A stretch of 40,290 bases of DNA, from contig JAGXFH010000081.1 of the NCBI GenBank assembly GCA_024637315.1, forward strand, positions 1 through 40,290. The letters are read 5' to 3'. This DNA is from Brevirhabdus sp. (lineage in GTDB: Bacteria; Pseudomonadota; Alphaproteobacteria; Rhodobacterales; Rhodobacteraceae). The notes beneath the pieces were generated by a model, which worked only from the letters and a program-made list of their open reading frames with translations, was not told the origin of the DNA and ran no database searches. Numbering within the stretch: position 1 is the stretch's first letter; each line of letters opens with the position of its first letter. Below, piece by piece: positions 31,991 through 40,161 of this stretch. Position numbers and translations under genes: made by a program.

Positions 31991-33431
31991 CCCTCTCCGC
32001 AACGGCTGGGCCGCGGCCGCTGCGCTGATCGTCCTGCTCGTCACCGCCTTGCGGCTGGCCGCTCTGGCGCTGACTCAGGCCGATATCTTCGTCGATGAGG
32101 CGCAGTACTGGCTCTGGGGCCAGAACCTCGATTTCGGCTATTATTCCAAGCCGCCGCTGATCGCCTGGGTGATCCGCGGGATGACCGACCTGGCCGGGTC
32201 CGACAGCGGCTTCTGGATCCGCTTCCCGGCCCCGCTCTTTCACGGCGCGACGGCGATGATCCTTGCGACCTGGGCGGCGCAGCTGTTCGATCCGCGCACC
32301 GCGCTCTGGACCGCGATCGGCTATGTCACGCTGCCGATCACCGCCGTCGGCAGCATCATGATCTCGACCGACACGATCATGGCGCCGTTCCTGGCCGCCG
32401 GGCTGCTGTTCTACTGGCGGCTGGTGGATGCCGGGCGGCTGCGCGACGCGCTGCTCGCCGGTGCGATGATCGGCGTGGCTTTCCTGGCGAAATATGCCGG
32501 CATCTACTTCTTCCTCGGGGCCGCGCTCGCGGCGTTCGTCCTGCCGTCCTTCCGGCCGTCGATCCGCAACACCATTGCGCTTCTGGCCGCCTTCGTCGTG
32601 GTGATATCGTCCAACATCGTCTGGAACCTCGCCAATGACCTGACCACCGCCCAGCATACGATGGACAATGTCAGCTGGATCCGGGGCGCGGGCGAGGGGC
32701 CGCTGCTGCACCCCCTCGCGCTGCTCGAATTCCTCGCCACGCAATTCCTCGTTGGCGGTCCGATCCTCGTCGCGGCCATCATCCTTTCCGTCCGCAGCCC
32801 GAACCCGAGCATTCGGGCGCTGCTGCTCTTTGCGCTGCCGGTCGTGGCGCTGGTCAGCCTGCAGGCGCTCTTGTCGCGCGCCTATGGCAACTGGGCCTTC
32901 GCCGCCTACCTGCCCGGCACGCTGGCGGCCACCGCCTGGCTCGCTCTGCGCCACCCGCGCTGGCTCTGGACCTCGCTGGCGATCAACGCCGCGCTGGCGC
33001 TGGCGGTGCCGCTTCTGACCATCTTCGGCACCGGAATTGACCTTGACGGCCGCCCGATCCTCGCGCGCTACATGGGCCGCGATGAGCTGAGCCGCCAGAT
33101 CCTCGTGCTGGCCGACGAGACCCGCCCCGCCGCGATCGTCGCCAGCGACCGCGACGTGCTGGCCGACCTGTTCCTGACCGGCCAGCGCAGCCCGATCCCG
33201 TTCCGCGCCGTGCCGGCGGCGGGCAGGGCGCGGAACTATTACGAACAGACCTATCCGCTGGACCCCGGAACCCAGGGCCGGATCCTGTTCATCACCAACC
33301 GGAAGCAGGTGAAATGCGGTGACAAGGTGCTGACCGCGCTGGCGCCGTTCCACACCGAGGGCGGCGCCTATCACAGCAAGGACCTGCGCGCCTACCTGCT
33401 GCTGCCGGGCTGTTTCGAGGCGATGCGCTGA
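31971..33431 (+). CDS. ArnT-like family 39 glycosyltransferase
   Basis: This encodes 486 residues from a GTG at 31971 inside the LAB_N gene. It has about eleven to thirteen membrane helices. The periplasmic loop after helix 1 has the catalytic acidic pair DEAQYWLWG (D42, E43) followed by FGYYSKPPLIAWVI, as in ArnT/PMT enzymes. It would transfer a sugar from a polyprenyl carrier to lipid A or another envelope molecule on the periplasmic side. With the two upstream genes it makes a three-step lipid glycosylation unit. The acceptor is not known. Confidence 0.9.
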   Translation: MQAYLTDPLRNGWAAAAALIVLLVTALRLAALALTQADIFVDEAQYWLWGQNLDFGYYSKPPLIAWVIRGMTDLAGSDSGFWIRFPAPLFHGATAMILATWAAQLFDPRTALWTAIGYVTLPITAVGSIMISTDTIMAPFLAAGLLFYWRLVDAGRLRDALLAGAMIGVAFLAKYAGIYFFLGAALAAFVLPSFRPSIRNTIALLAAFVVVISSNIVWNLANDLTTAQHTMDNVSWIRGAGEGPLLHPLALLEFLATQFLVGGPILVAAIILSVRSPNPSIRALLLFALPVVALVSLQALLSRAYGNWAFAAYLPGTLAATAWLALRHPRWLWTSLAINAALALAVPLLTIFGTGIDLDGRPILARYMGRDELSRQILVLADETRPAAIVASDRDVLADLFLTGQRSPIPFRAVPAAGRARNYYEQTYPLDPGTQGRILFITNRKQVKCGDKVLTALAPFHTEGGAYHSKDLRAYLLLPGCFEAMR

Positions 33432-33504
33432 ACCGGCGGCGGCGCCGGTTTCGACCGGTTCACGTTTCACCTCGCCCGGCTATGCCCCGGCCGGGTCGCC
33501 CTGA

Positions 33505-33867
33505 TCAGCCGCGATGCCGCGCGATCATCAGTTCCAGCCGCTTGACCTCGCGCAGCACCCGGTCGGCCTGCATCTGTGGCATCAGGCTCATCTTCAGCAT
33601 GGTCGCCATCAGGATCAGGACCGCGCCCGACAGGCCCCATTTCAGCGCCAGGACCGGGTCGGTCGCGCCCCAGAACCGCACCGCGCACCAGAGGCCGGCG
33701 ACGAACATCGCGACCTGCGCGGTCATGATCACCCAGGTCACCCAGCCAAGCTTGCCGCGGAACTGGCTCAGCCCCAGCGCAAACCATCCCTGTTCGTCGG
33801 TCGCCTCCAAGATGTCGCGATCCTCGTCCCGCAGCGCCTCCTGGATCAGATCGTCAAGTCTGGTCAT
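33505..33867 (-). CDS. DUF6768-like small membrane protein
   Basis: This encodes 120 residues from MTRLDDLIQEALRDEDRDILE. Two membrane helices (about 44-63 and 75-93) are followed by a C-terminal basic helix (VLREVKRLELMIARH). This order matches DUF6768 as I recall it; members often sit near ECF sigma genes, but no sigma gene is adjacent here. Function unknown. The start follows an AGGAGAGG site. Confidence 0.7.
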   Translation of the reverse strand: MTRLDDLIQEALRDEDRDILEATDEQGWFALGLSQFRGKLGWVTWVIMTAQVAMFVAGLWCAVRFWGATDPVLALKWGLSGAVLILMATMLKMSLMPQMQADRVLREVKRLELMIARHRG

Positions 33868-33919
33868 CTGCCTCTCCTTTCAGGGCGTCGCTCGACGCCT
33901 GGCTGCCCGCGCCGCCGCC

Positions 33920-34026
33920 AGAGCATGGTGCGAAAAAGGGGCGGCCGGTTTTTCGCACAAGACATGCGACAAGATAGATGGCTGGAGCGGGAAAGCCGAA
34001 CGCAGTTCAGCGCAACCCGCTCTAGC
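33920..34026. repeat. Composite palindromic element between acylphosphatase and DUF6768 genes
   Basis: GTGCGAAAAA (33928-33937) and TTTTTCGCAC (33949-33958) form a perfect 10-bp stem. A second stem, GCTGGAGCGGG (33981-33991) with CCCGCTCTAGC (34016-34026), has one mismatch and overlaps the acylphosphatase stop codon. AGAGCATG before the first stem and GACATGC after it suggest a longer pairing. The organisation resembles dispersed palindromic repeats of alphaproteobacteria. It could also terminate the acylphosphatase transcript. Confidence 0.6.
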
Positions 34027-34300
34027 CGGTGATCCGGAACCCGTCCGCGACTGCGCCCGGGTCGGCCGGATCGGTCCAGACATCGCTGACCCGCGCCGCC
34101 CCCGGCCCCTCGCGCATCGCCAGAACCATCGCCTCGACCGCCTCCTTCGGCCCCGCGACCAGCGCCTCGACCGAGCCGTCGTCGCGGTTCCTGACCCATC
34201 CGCGCAGCGCCAGCCGCTTTGCCTCGGCCCGCGCCCAGGCGCGGTAGGCGACGCCCTGCACATGGCCAGTGACGCGGATATGATAGGCGATCTGGGGCAT
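34022..34300 (-). CDS. acyP: Acylphosphatase
   Basis: This encodes 92 residues, the family length. The phosphate-binding loop GHVQGVAYR contains R20, and N38 lies in GWVRNRDDGSVEA; both are the catalytic residues of the family. It hydrolyses carboxyl-phosphate bonds in the cytoplasm. The gene is alone on the minus strand, and its stop codon is inside a palindromic element. Confidence 0.95.
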   Translation of the reverse strand: MPQIAYHIRVTGHVQGVAYRAWARAEAKRLALRGWVRNRDDGSVEALVAGPKEAVEAMVLAMREGPGAARVSDVWTDPADPGAVADGFRITG

Positions 34301-34518
34301 GGGGTCCTTCCACGGCGGTGGATGCGTTCGAGAGAATTATAGCATGGGTTGGGAGCAGGCGGGAGGAAATGGGGGGGGCGGTGGCTTTTGCAAAGCCCAA
34401 AGCCGCCGCTTTCCAAGGTCAGAAGTCCAATACCACTTGCTTTCGTGGACTGGTTGAGATCCCCACAGGAAATCGGAGGAAATTCTCTGCCCGAGCGACT
34501 GCCCGAGAACTTCGCTAC

Positions 34519-35104
34519 CTACTCGATTGGCTCGATCTCCAGTTGCACGTTCGAGTACCAGTCCGCGACCTCGCGAATTTCTTGGTCGGTCAGGTTCGCG
34601 GAAATCTCGGACATGATCTCGTGCTTTCTCTTTCCGAGGCGGAACGCCTTGAGCTGGGTGTCGATATAGATGTTCACCTCACCCGCCAGATTCGGTGCGT
34701 CGAGCAGAACCGAGATCCCGTCGGCCCCGTGACAGGACACGCACGCTTGGGGCGCGTCGTCCTCACTGACGCCCTCAGCGAGCGTGGCGACCGCCTTGTG
34801 GGACGCATACCAAGCCGCGACATCCGAGATTTGCTGGGCCGAAAGACCGGCCGTAACGACGGACATCATCTCATGTTCGCGCGTACCGGTCTTGAAGGCC
34901 ATCAGCTGCGCTTCAAGATACTCTTTCGGTTCGCCGCCGATATGTGGCGCAGATTGGGATCTGCGCATACCCGTCGACCCCGTGACAGGTGCGGCACATG
35001 TTGGCGATCTTGCGCCCGGCCTCGGGATCGCCGGCCGCTGCCGACTGCGCGATGCTCCCGGCGAGCGCAAGCCCGCCGAGAACTACTGCAATTGCCCGCA
35101 TCAT
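34519..35104 (-). pseudogene. Dihaem cytochrome c, split by a frameshift
   Basis: The 5' frame (35104 to about 34950) has a signal peptide and the first haem site CRTCHG. The 3' frame (about 34950 to 34519) has the second haem site CVSCHG and the repeated cytochrome c4-like pattern (TGTREHEMMSVVTAGLSAQQISDVAAWYAS). At 34950-34960 the sequence reads as if two bases were lost from an IPNLAPHIGGEPKEYL stretch. The gene overlaps the upstream dehydrogenase stop as ATGA and was probably its electron acceptor. It is either inactivated or affected by sequence error. Confidence 0.85.
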
Positions 35105-36363
35105 TCAGCTGGCGCGGGCTTATAGGCGATCCGCCAGATCGCACCGGCGAAGTCGTCAGACACGAGCATGGAGCCATCGGGCAGGAATTCGATATCCATC
35201 GGGCGGCCACGATACTCGCCCGTGTCCTCGTTGAGCCAGCCATCGGCAAAGACCTGCGCGCCGACGGCGTTGCCCTCTTCGTCAAGCGCAGTGAACATTA
35301 CCCGCGCGCCCACGGGCTCGGTACGGTTCCACGACCCGTGTTGTGCCCAGAAGATGCCGCCGTGGTACTCCTCGGGAAAGCTGTCATCGTGGTAGAATCG
35401 CATGCCGAGATCTGCCGCATGCGCCGTCAGCTCAAGCTGTGGCTCGACAAATGTCACCCCCTCTGGACGCGGTACGTCTTTATATGCGGGGATCTCGACC
35501 TGGCTGTTGGTCCACGGGAAGCCGAAATGCTGGCCGGCCTCGGTCTGACGGTTCAACTCGCCCGGCGGGATGTTGTCGCCCAATCCGTCTACCTGATTGT
35601 CGGTCCACCACAGCTCGCCCGTCGCCGGGTTGAAGTCTTGGCCCACCGAGTTTCGTACGCCCCGGGTATACACTTCCCGGCCCGTCCCGTCGGTGTTCAT
35701 GCGTATGATGCCGCCGATGCCCATTTCGTCATACATCTCAAGTTTTTCCACCGGCTGCACGTTGTGCGGCTGGCCGAGCGAGACATAGAGTTTGCCATCG
35801 GGGCCGATGTCGCAGACTCGCGCAGTGTGGTTGAAACTCTCCTCCTCCGGAGGGATCAATTCGCCTTGCGCTACGACGACGCCGACCGCGGGATCCGGCC
35901 CCTCAAAGAAGAATTCCGCCGCCGGGAAGACGAGCACCCGGTTCCGCTCTGCGATGTACAGGAAGCCGTCGGGCGAGAAGCATGGCCCGTTAGGGATGTC
36001 GAAGGTAATCGAGGGCGCAAAGTCCTTCACCTCATCGGCCACCCGGTCGCGGTCCCGGTCGACGATCGACCACATCTTGTCCTTCCGCGTGCCCGCAAAC
36101 AGCACGGTGCCCTGCGGCGCCATCGCCATCGACCGCGCGTCCGGCACAACGGCATATAGGCTCACCTCGAACCCCTCGGGCACGTTGATATGGTCGACGA
36201 TCGCCCTGAGCGCCTCGGCTCGCTCCCCTTTCTGCTCAATGAAAGTGAAGGTCGCGTCCGTTTTCTGCATGTTTGTGAGTTTGTCCATGTTGTCCTGAGC
36301 CAGAGACGGCCCAGCCAGCATGGTTCCGAGCAGAAGCCCCGAAAGAATTCGTGAGTTATTCAT
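35101..36363 (-). CDS. PQQ-dependent glucose/sorbosone dehydrogenase family protein
   Basis: This encodes 420 residues behind AAGGAGG. The signal peptide ends near AGPSLAQ (about 21). The six-bladed sorbosone dehydrogenase-type propeller shows GTVLFAGTRKDKMW, NGPCFSPDGFLYIAERNRVLVF, GELWWTDNQVDGLGDNIPPG and GRPMDIEFLPDGSMLVSDDFAGAIWRI. It would oxidise a sugar or aldehyde in the periplasm with PQQ and pass electrons to the coupled cytochrome c. The codon use and somewhat lower GC differ from the neighbours, which hints at a different history. Substrate unknown. Confidence 0.88.
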   Translation of the reverse strand: MNNSRILSGLLLGTMLAGPSLAQDNMDKLTNMQKTDATFTFIEQKGERAEALRAIVDHINVPEGFEVSLYAVVPDARSMAMAPQGTVLFAGTRKDKMWSIVDRDRDRVADEVKDFAPSITFDIPNGPCFSPDGFLYIAERNRVLVFPAAEFFFEGPDPAVGVVVAQGELIPPEEESFNHTARVCDIGPDGKLYVSLGQPHNVQPVEKLEMYDEMGIGGIIRMNTDGTGREVYTRGVRNSVGQDFNPATGELWWTDNQVDGLGDNIPPGELNRQTEAGQHFGFPWTNSQVEIPAYKDVPRPEGVTFVEPQLELTAHAADLGMRFYHDDSFPEEYHGGIFWAQHGSWNRTEPVGARVMFTALDEEGNAVGAQVFADGWLNEDTGEYRGRPMDIEFLPDGSMLVSDDFAGAIWRIAYKPAPAE

Positions 36364-36457
36364 CTTCGTCTCCTCCTTGCACATCAATGAAGTGACCATT
36401 CGCTTCTGCTTCAGTGCCACTCCTAGAACAATCACCATCGCTTTACGCAAGGCAACC

Positions 36458-36473
36458 TGTCAACTTTTTTGAC
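36458..36473. promoter_or_regulatory. GTCAA/TTGAC inverted repeat and TTGACA box upstream of the PQQ dehydrogenase
   Basis: GTCAA (36459-36463) and TTGAC (36469-36473) face each other in an AT-rich run. On the minus strand TTGACA lies at 36458-36463, 95 bases before the start codon. It could be a -35 element within an operator. No good -10 at 17 bases was found. Confidence 0.35.
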
Positions 36474-36597
36474 CAATTATCAGGTTAATGCCGGTTGATG
36501 ACTCAACTCTGCGGGGACTCGACGGAAACTTCGACTGGCACGGCGGACTTGCACGCCCGCTGCAGGGCGACCGGGGTCGGCACTCCTTCCCTTTGAA

Positions 36598-36735
36598 CGC
36601 ACCAGCCCGACCTCGCAGCCCAGCCCTGGTGTCAACCCCCACCGCCCGCCACATCCGAGTCCTTAACAAAGTCCGAACGGAATTTGCCAACCCATTGATC
36701 TGAAAGGCTATCCCCAACCGTCCACATGTGGACAC
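36598..36735. repeat. Inverted repeat copy 1, upstream of lepA
   Basis: This copy runs from CGCACCAGCC through GTGTCAACCCCCACCG, CCTTAACAAAG, CCCATTGATCTGAA and TATCCCC, and ends in the palindrome GTCCACATGTGGAC. The second copy, on the other strand at 38611-38740, shares these blocks in the same order with scattered mismatches. A short open frame ending ALVSTPTARHIRVLNK is a by-product of the repeat. Confidence 0.85.
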
Positions 36736-36804
36736 CACGCGAGACCCCGTGGCCGCGTCCCGACCGCTTGACCCGCTCCGGATTCCCGATCATATGGCCT
36801 GATC

Positions 36805-38604
36805 ATGACCGAGCTGAAAAACATCCGCAATTTCTCCATCGTCGCCCATATCGACCACGGGAAATCCACGCTTGCCGACCGGCTGATCCAGCTGACCGGC
36901 ACCGTCGCCGAACGCGACATGAAGGCCCAGATGCTCGACTCGATGGATATCGAGCGCGAGCGCGGCATCACCATCAAGGCCAACTCGGTGCGGATCGAAT
37001 ATCCGGCCAGGGACGGCGAGACCTATATCCTCAACCTGATCGACACCCCCGGCCATGTCGATTTCGGCTACGAGGTCAGCCGAAGCATGCGCGCCGTCGA
37101 AGGATCATTGCTGGTCGTCGATGCCACGCAGGGCGTCGAGGCGCAGACGCTGGCCAACGTCTATCAGGCGATCGACGCGGATCACGAGATCGTCCCGGTC
37201 CTCAACAAGATCGACCTGCCGGCGGCCGAAGTCGATCAGGTCAAGGCGCAGATCGAGGATGTCATCGGCATCGACGCCAGCCAGGCCATCGAGATCAGCG
37301 CCAAGACCGGCATCGGCATCCCCGACGTGCTGGAGGCCATCGTTCACCGTCTGCCGGCGCCGAAGGGCGACAGTGCGGCGCCCTTGAAGGCGATGCTGGT
37401 GGACAGCTGGTATGATGCCTATCTCGGCGTCGTCGTGCTGATCCGGGTCATGGACGGGGTGATCCGCAAGGGCGACCGCATCAAGATGATGAAGACCGGT
37501 GCCGTCTACGGCGTCGACAAGCTCGCCGTGCTGAAACCGCAGATGGTCGACATCAAGGAACTGGGCCCCGGCGAGATCGGCATCTTCACCGGCTCGATCA
37601 AGCAGGTCCGCGACACCCGCGTCGGCGACACCATCACGCATGAGAAGAAACCCACCGCCAATGCGTTGCCGGGCTTCAAGCCGGCGCAGCCGGTGGTGTT
37701 CTGCGGCCTCTTCCCGGTCGATGCCGCCGAATTCGAGGACCTGCGCGACGCGATCGAGAAACTGGCGCTGAACGACGCCAGTTTCAGCTACGAGATGGAA
37801 ACCAGCGCCGCGCTTGGCTTCGGCTTTCGCTGCGGTTTCCTCGGGCTGCTGCATCTCGAGGTGATCCGCGACCGGCTGGAGCGCGAATATGATATCGACC
37901 TGATCACCACCGCGCCCTCGGTGATCTACAAGATCCACATGCGCGACGGGTCCGAGATCGAGCTGCACAATCCCGCCGACATGCCGGACCTCACCCATGT
38001 CGACCATATCGAGGAGCCGCGGATCAAGGCCACGATCCTGGTGCCCGACGAGTTCCTCGGGGACGTGCTGAAACTCTGCCAGGACCGGCGCGGCATCCAG
38101 CTGGACCTGACCTATGCCGGGTCGCGCGCGATGGTGGTCTATGACCTGCCCTTGAACGAGGTCGTCTTCGACTTCTACGACCGGCTGAAATCGGTGACCA
38201 AGGGCTATGCCAGCTTCGATTACCAGCTGATCGGCTACCGCGAGGACGTGCTGGTCAAGATGTCGATCCTGGTCAACGAGGAGCCGGTCGACGCGCTGTC
38301 GATGATGGTCCACCGCGACCGGGCCGAGGCGCGGGGGCGGATGATGTGCGAGAAGCTGAAGGACCTCATTCCCCGCCACATGTTCAAGATCCCGATCCAG
38401 GCGGCGATCGGGGGCCGGGTGATCGCGCGGGAGACGATCGCGGCGATGCGGAAGGATGTGACCGCGAAATGCTATGGCGGGGACGTGACGCGGAAGAAGA
38501 AGCTTCTGGAAAAGCAGAAGAAGGGCAAGAAGAAGATGCGGGAATTCGGCAAGGTGGCGATCCCGCAGGAAGCCTTCATCAATGCGCTGAAGATGGACAG
38601 CTGA
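36805..38604 (+). CDS. lepA: Elongation factor 4 (back-translocating GTPase LepA)
   Basis: This encodes 599 residues, full length. G1 is AHIDHGKST (about 14-22), G3 is [17 protein letters not shown], and G4 is [11 protein letters not shown]. The LepA-specific C-terminal ends [19 protein letters not shown]. It binds the ribosome and aids translation under stress. The start at 36805 has no strong ribosome site. It is a housekeeping gene flanked on both sides by inverted copies of one repeat. Confidence 0.98.
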   Translation: MTELKNIRNFSIVAHIDHGKSTLADRLIQLTGTVAERDMKAQMLDSMDIERERGITIKANSVRIEYPARDGETYILNLIDTPGHVDFGYEVSRSMRAVEGSLLVVDATQGVEAQTLANVYQAIDADHEIVPVLNKIDLPAAEVDQVKAQIEDVIGIDASQAIEISAKTGIGIPDVLEAIVHRLPAPKGDSAAPLKAMLVDSWYDAYLGVVVLIRVMDGVIRKGDRIKMMKTGAVYGVDKLAVLKPQMVDIKELGPGEIGIFTGSIKQVRDTRVGDTITHEKKPTANALPGFKPAQPVVFCGLFPVDAAEFEDLRDAIEKLALNDASFSYEMETSAALGFGFRCGFLGLLHLEVIRDRLEREYDIDLITTAPSVIYKIHMRDGSEIELHNPADMPDLTHVDHIEEPRIKATILVPDEFLGDVLKLCQDRRGIQLDLTYAGSRAMVVYDLPLNEVVFDFYDRLKSVTKGYASFDYQLIGYREDVLVKMSILVNEEPVDALSMMVHRDRAEARGRMMCEKLKDLIPRHMFKIPIQAAIGGRVIARETIAAMRKDVTAKCYGGDVTRKKKLLEKQKKGKKKMREFGKVAIPQEAFINALKMDS

Positions 38605-38610
38605 GGCCGG

Positions 38611-38740
38611 GTGTCCACATGTGGACGGAAGGGGATATCCCTTCAGATCAATGGGTTACGAAATTTCGTTCAGTCTTTGTTAAGGGTTGCGATGTGGCGG
38701 ACGGTCGGGGTTGACACAAGGGCTAGGCCCGGCTGGTGCG
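38611..38740. repeat. Inverted repeat copy 2, downstream of lepA
   Basis: It starts seven bases after the lepA stop with GTGTCCACATGTGGAC, then ATATCCC, TTCAGATCAATGGGTTA, CTTTGTTAAGG, GATGTGGCGG and GGGGTTGACAC. It is the reverse complement of the copy at 36598-36735. The 14-bp palindrome could also act as the lepA terminator. Confidence 0.85.
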
Positions 38741-39323
38741 GGCGAAAGCGGTTGGCGAAGCCAATTGCGTGACCATTCGGGTGGTGTGGGCGTGGCATGA
38801 ATGCAAAAAAGTCATGATTAGATAGTTGCGTCTTTCGTAAATTCATTCGAGTAAGCCAAGACAAGGCGCTTAGAGTCTTTGCCGTCAATTAAGCAAAACA
38901 GAATCTCGCGGTTTTCGTACACCGACTTAAGTTGTGCATGAGTTTCCAAGAGTTTAAGCACTTGAGGCACAATTTCTCTGCAGTGTTGTATCACAAAGAC
39001 GTCCGCTGGTTTCTGAAAAAGTCGCGGACACTGATCACCATTCTTTCCCATCTTAGCAATTGTGAGGCTTGACTTAAGTCCGGGACCTTTGAACGCAAAA
39101 GCTGCCCGAAGTCGCTTTTTTCCGACTTTAAGCCGGGTACTCATTAAGTCGCTAGTTTCACCTCCCCAGTCCTTAAACTCACCGGGCTCCCCTAGAATTG
39201 TCTGAATACCATTCTTGAATTCGTTCTCAGAAAGATCGTCTCCCAAGAGGCTTGCTCGTACTACATTGCGCACCTCTGCAAAGTTATCGATTTCATCAAT
39301 TGTGATGTGACGTGCTTTAGCTA

Positions 39324-40161
39324 GGGGCTGTTGACGTTCACCTTGTGTGAATGACTGTTGCCGCGATTGAGATGAAGGCTTTGAAGCTTTGGTCCGTTTT
39401 GCAGGAGCGCATGGCTATCCCCCTGTTTTCTTTCAACTTGCCGACGTAGTTTTCGATCAGGTGCCGCCATTTGTAGGTTTCCTTGTCGAACTCCGCCGGA
39501 AACTTCCGGTTGGATTTCGGCGGTATGACCGGGGTGATGTCGCGATCCATCAGATTGTTGCGCAGCCAATCTGCATCGAAAGCCCTGTCGGCAAGCAGAT
39601 GCCCGGCGGACAGACCTCTGATCAACCTGTCGGTCTTGCGCAGATCGTGGGCTTGCCCGGGCATCAGGCAGAAATCGACGAGGTTGCCGAGCGCGTCCGT
39701 CAAGGCCAGTATCTTCGTCGTTATGCCTCCGCGTGAGCGCCCAATAGCCTGGCACAGAGTCCCCCTTTTGCGCCCTGGCCCGAGCGGTGGACCTTGACAA
39801 TTGTGCCGTCGATCATGGCATATTCGAGGTCGGCGTCTGAGGCTAGTGCTTTGAACATATGGTAAAAAGTGTCCGCATTGACCCACCTGCGGAACCGCTT
39901 GAACACGCTATTCCATTTGCCAAATTCAACCGGCAACTCACGCCACTGCGCCCCGGTGCGGACGATCCATAGGACCGCTTCCATAAACAGGCGGGGATCG
40001 CGCCCAGTTTGCCCAGGATCGGTGATCTTCCCGAGGCAATACGGTTCGATGATCGCCCATTGCACATCGCTCAAAACTCTCCGGGTCAAGGCTGCTCTCC
40101 TCTGTTTGCAGCCTTGAATCAGAAGTCAGGTGATTTGGGAATCCCGAACGTCAACAGCCCC
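39324..40161 (-). mobile_element. IS5 family (IS427-group) insertion sequence, 838 bp, complete
   Basis: The ends are perfect 16-bp inverted repeats, GGGGCTGTTGACGTTC at 39324-39339 and its complement at 40146-40161. A TA target duplication flanks it (39322-39323 and 40162-40163). It holds two overlapping transposase frames joined by a slippery run. The length, TA target and two-frame layout fit the IS427 group. It has split the AT-rich gene at the right edge. Confidence 0.92.
39338..40089 (-). CDS. IS5-type transposase made by a -1 frameshift (orfA 40089-39721, orfB to 39338)
   Basis: OrfA starts at a TTG (40089) as TRRVLSDVQWAIIEPYCLGK and carries the first DDE aspartate in MIDGTIVKVHR. 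At the run AAAAGGGGG (39761-39769) a -1 shift joins SGQGAKGG to TLCQAIGRSRGGITTKI of orfB. OrfB has the second aspartate in LADRAFDADWLR and the glutamate in ENYVGKLKENRGIAMR. All three catalytic residues are present, so the element could be active. The fused frame follows the normal IS5 sequence exactly across the slip. Confidence 0.9.

Noticed and set aside
31926-33470. 514-codon minus-strand frame opposite the ArnT-like gene
   Set aside because: Antisense shadow; the plus strand has membrane helices and the DEAQYW motif.
36488-36703. 71-residue frame upstream of lepA ending in LVSTPTARHIRVLNK
   Set aside because: The same peptide text appears in a frame at 38670-38888 only because both lie in the inverted repeat; no ribosome site or family support.
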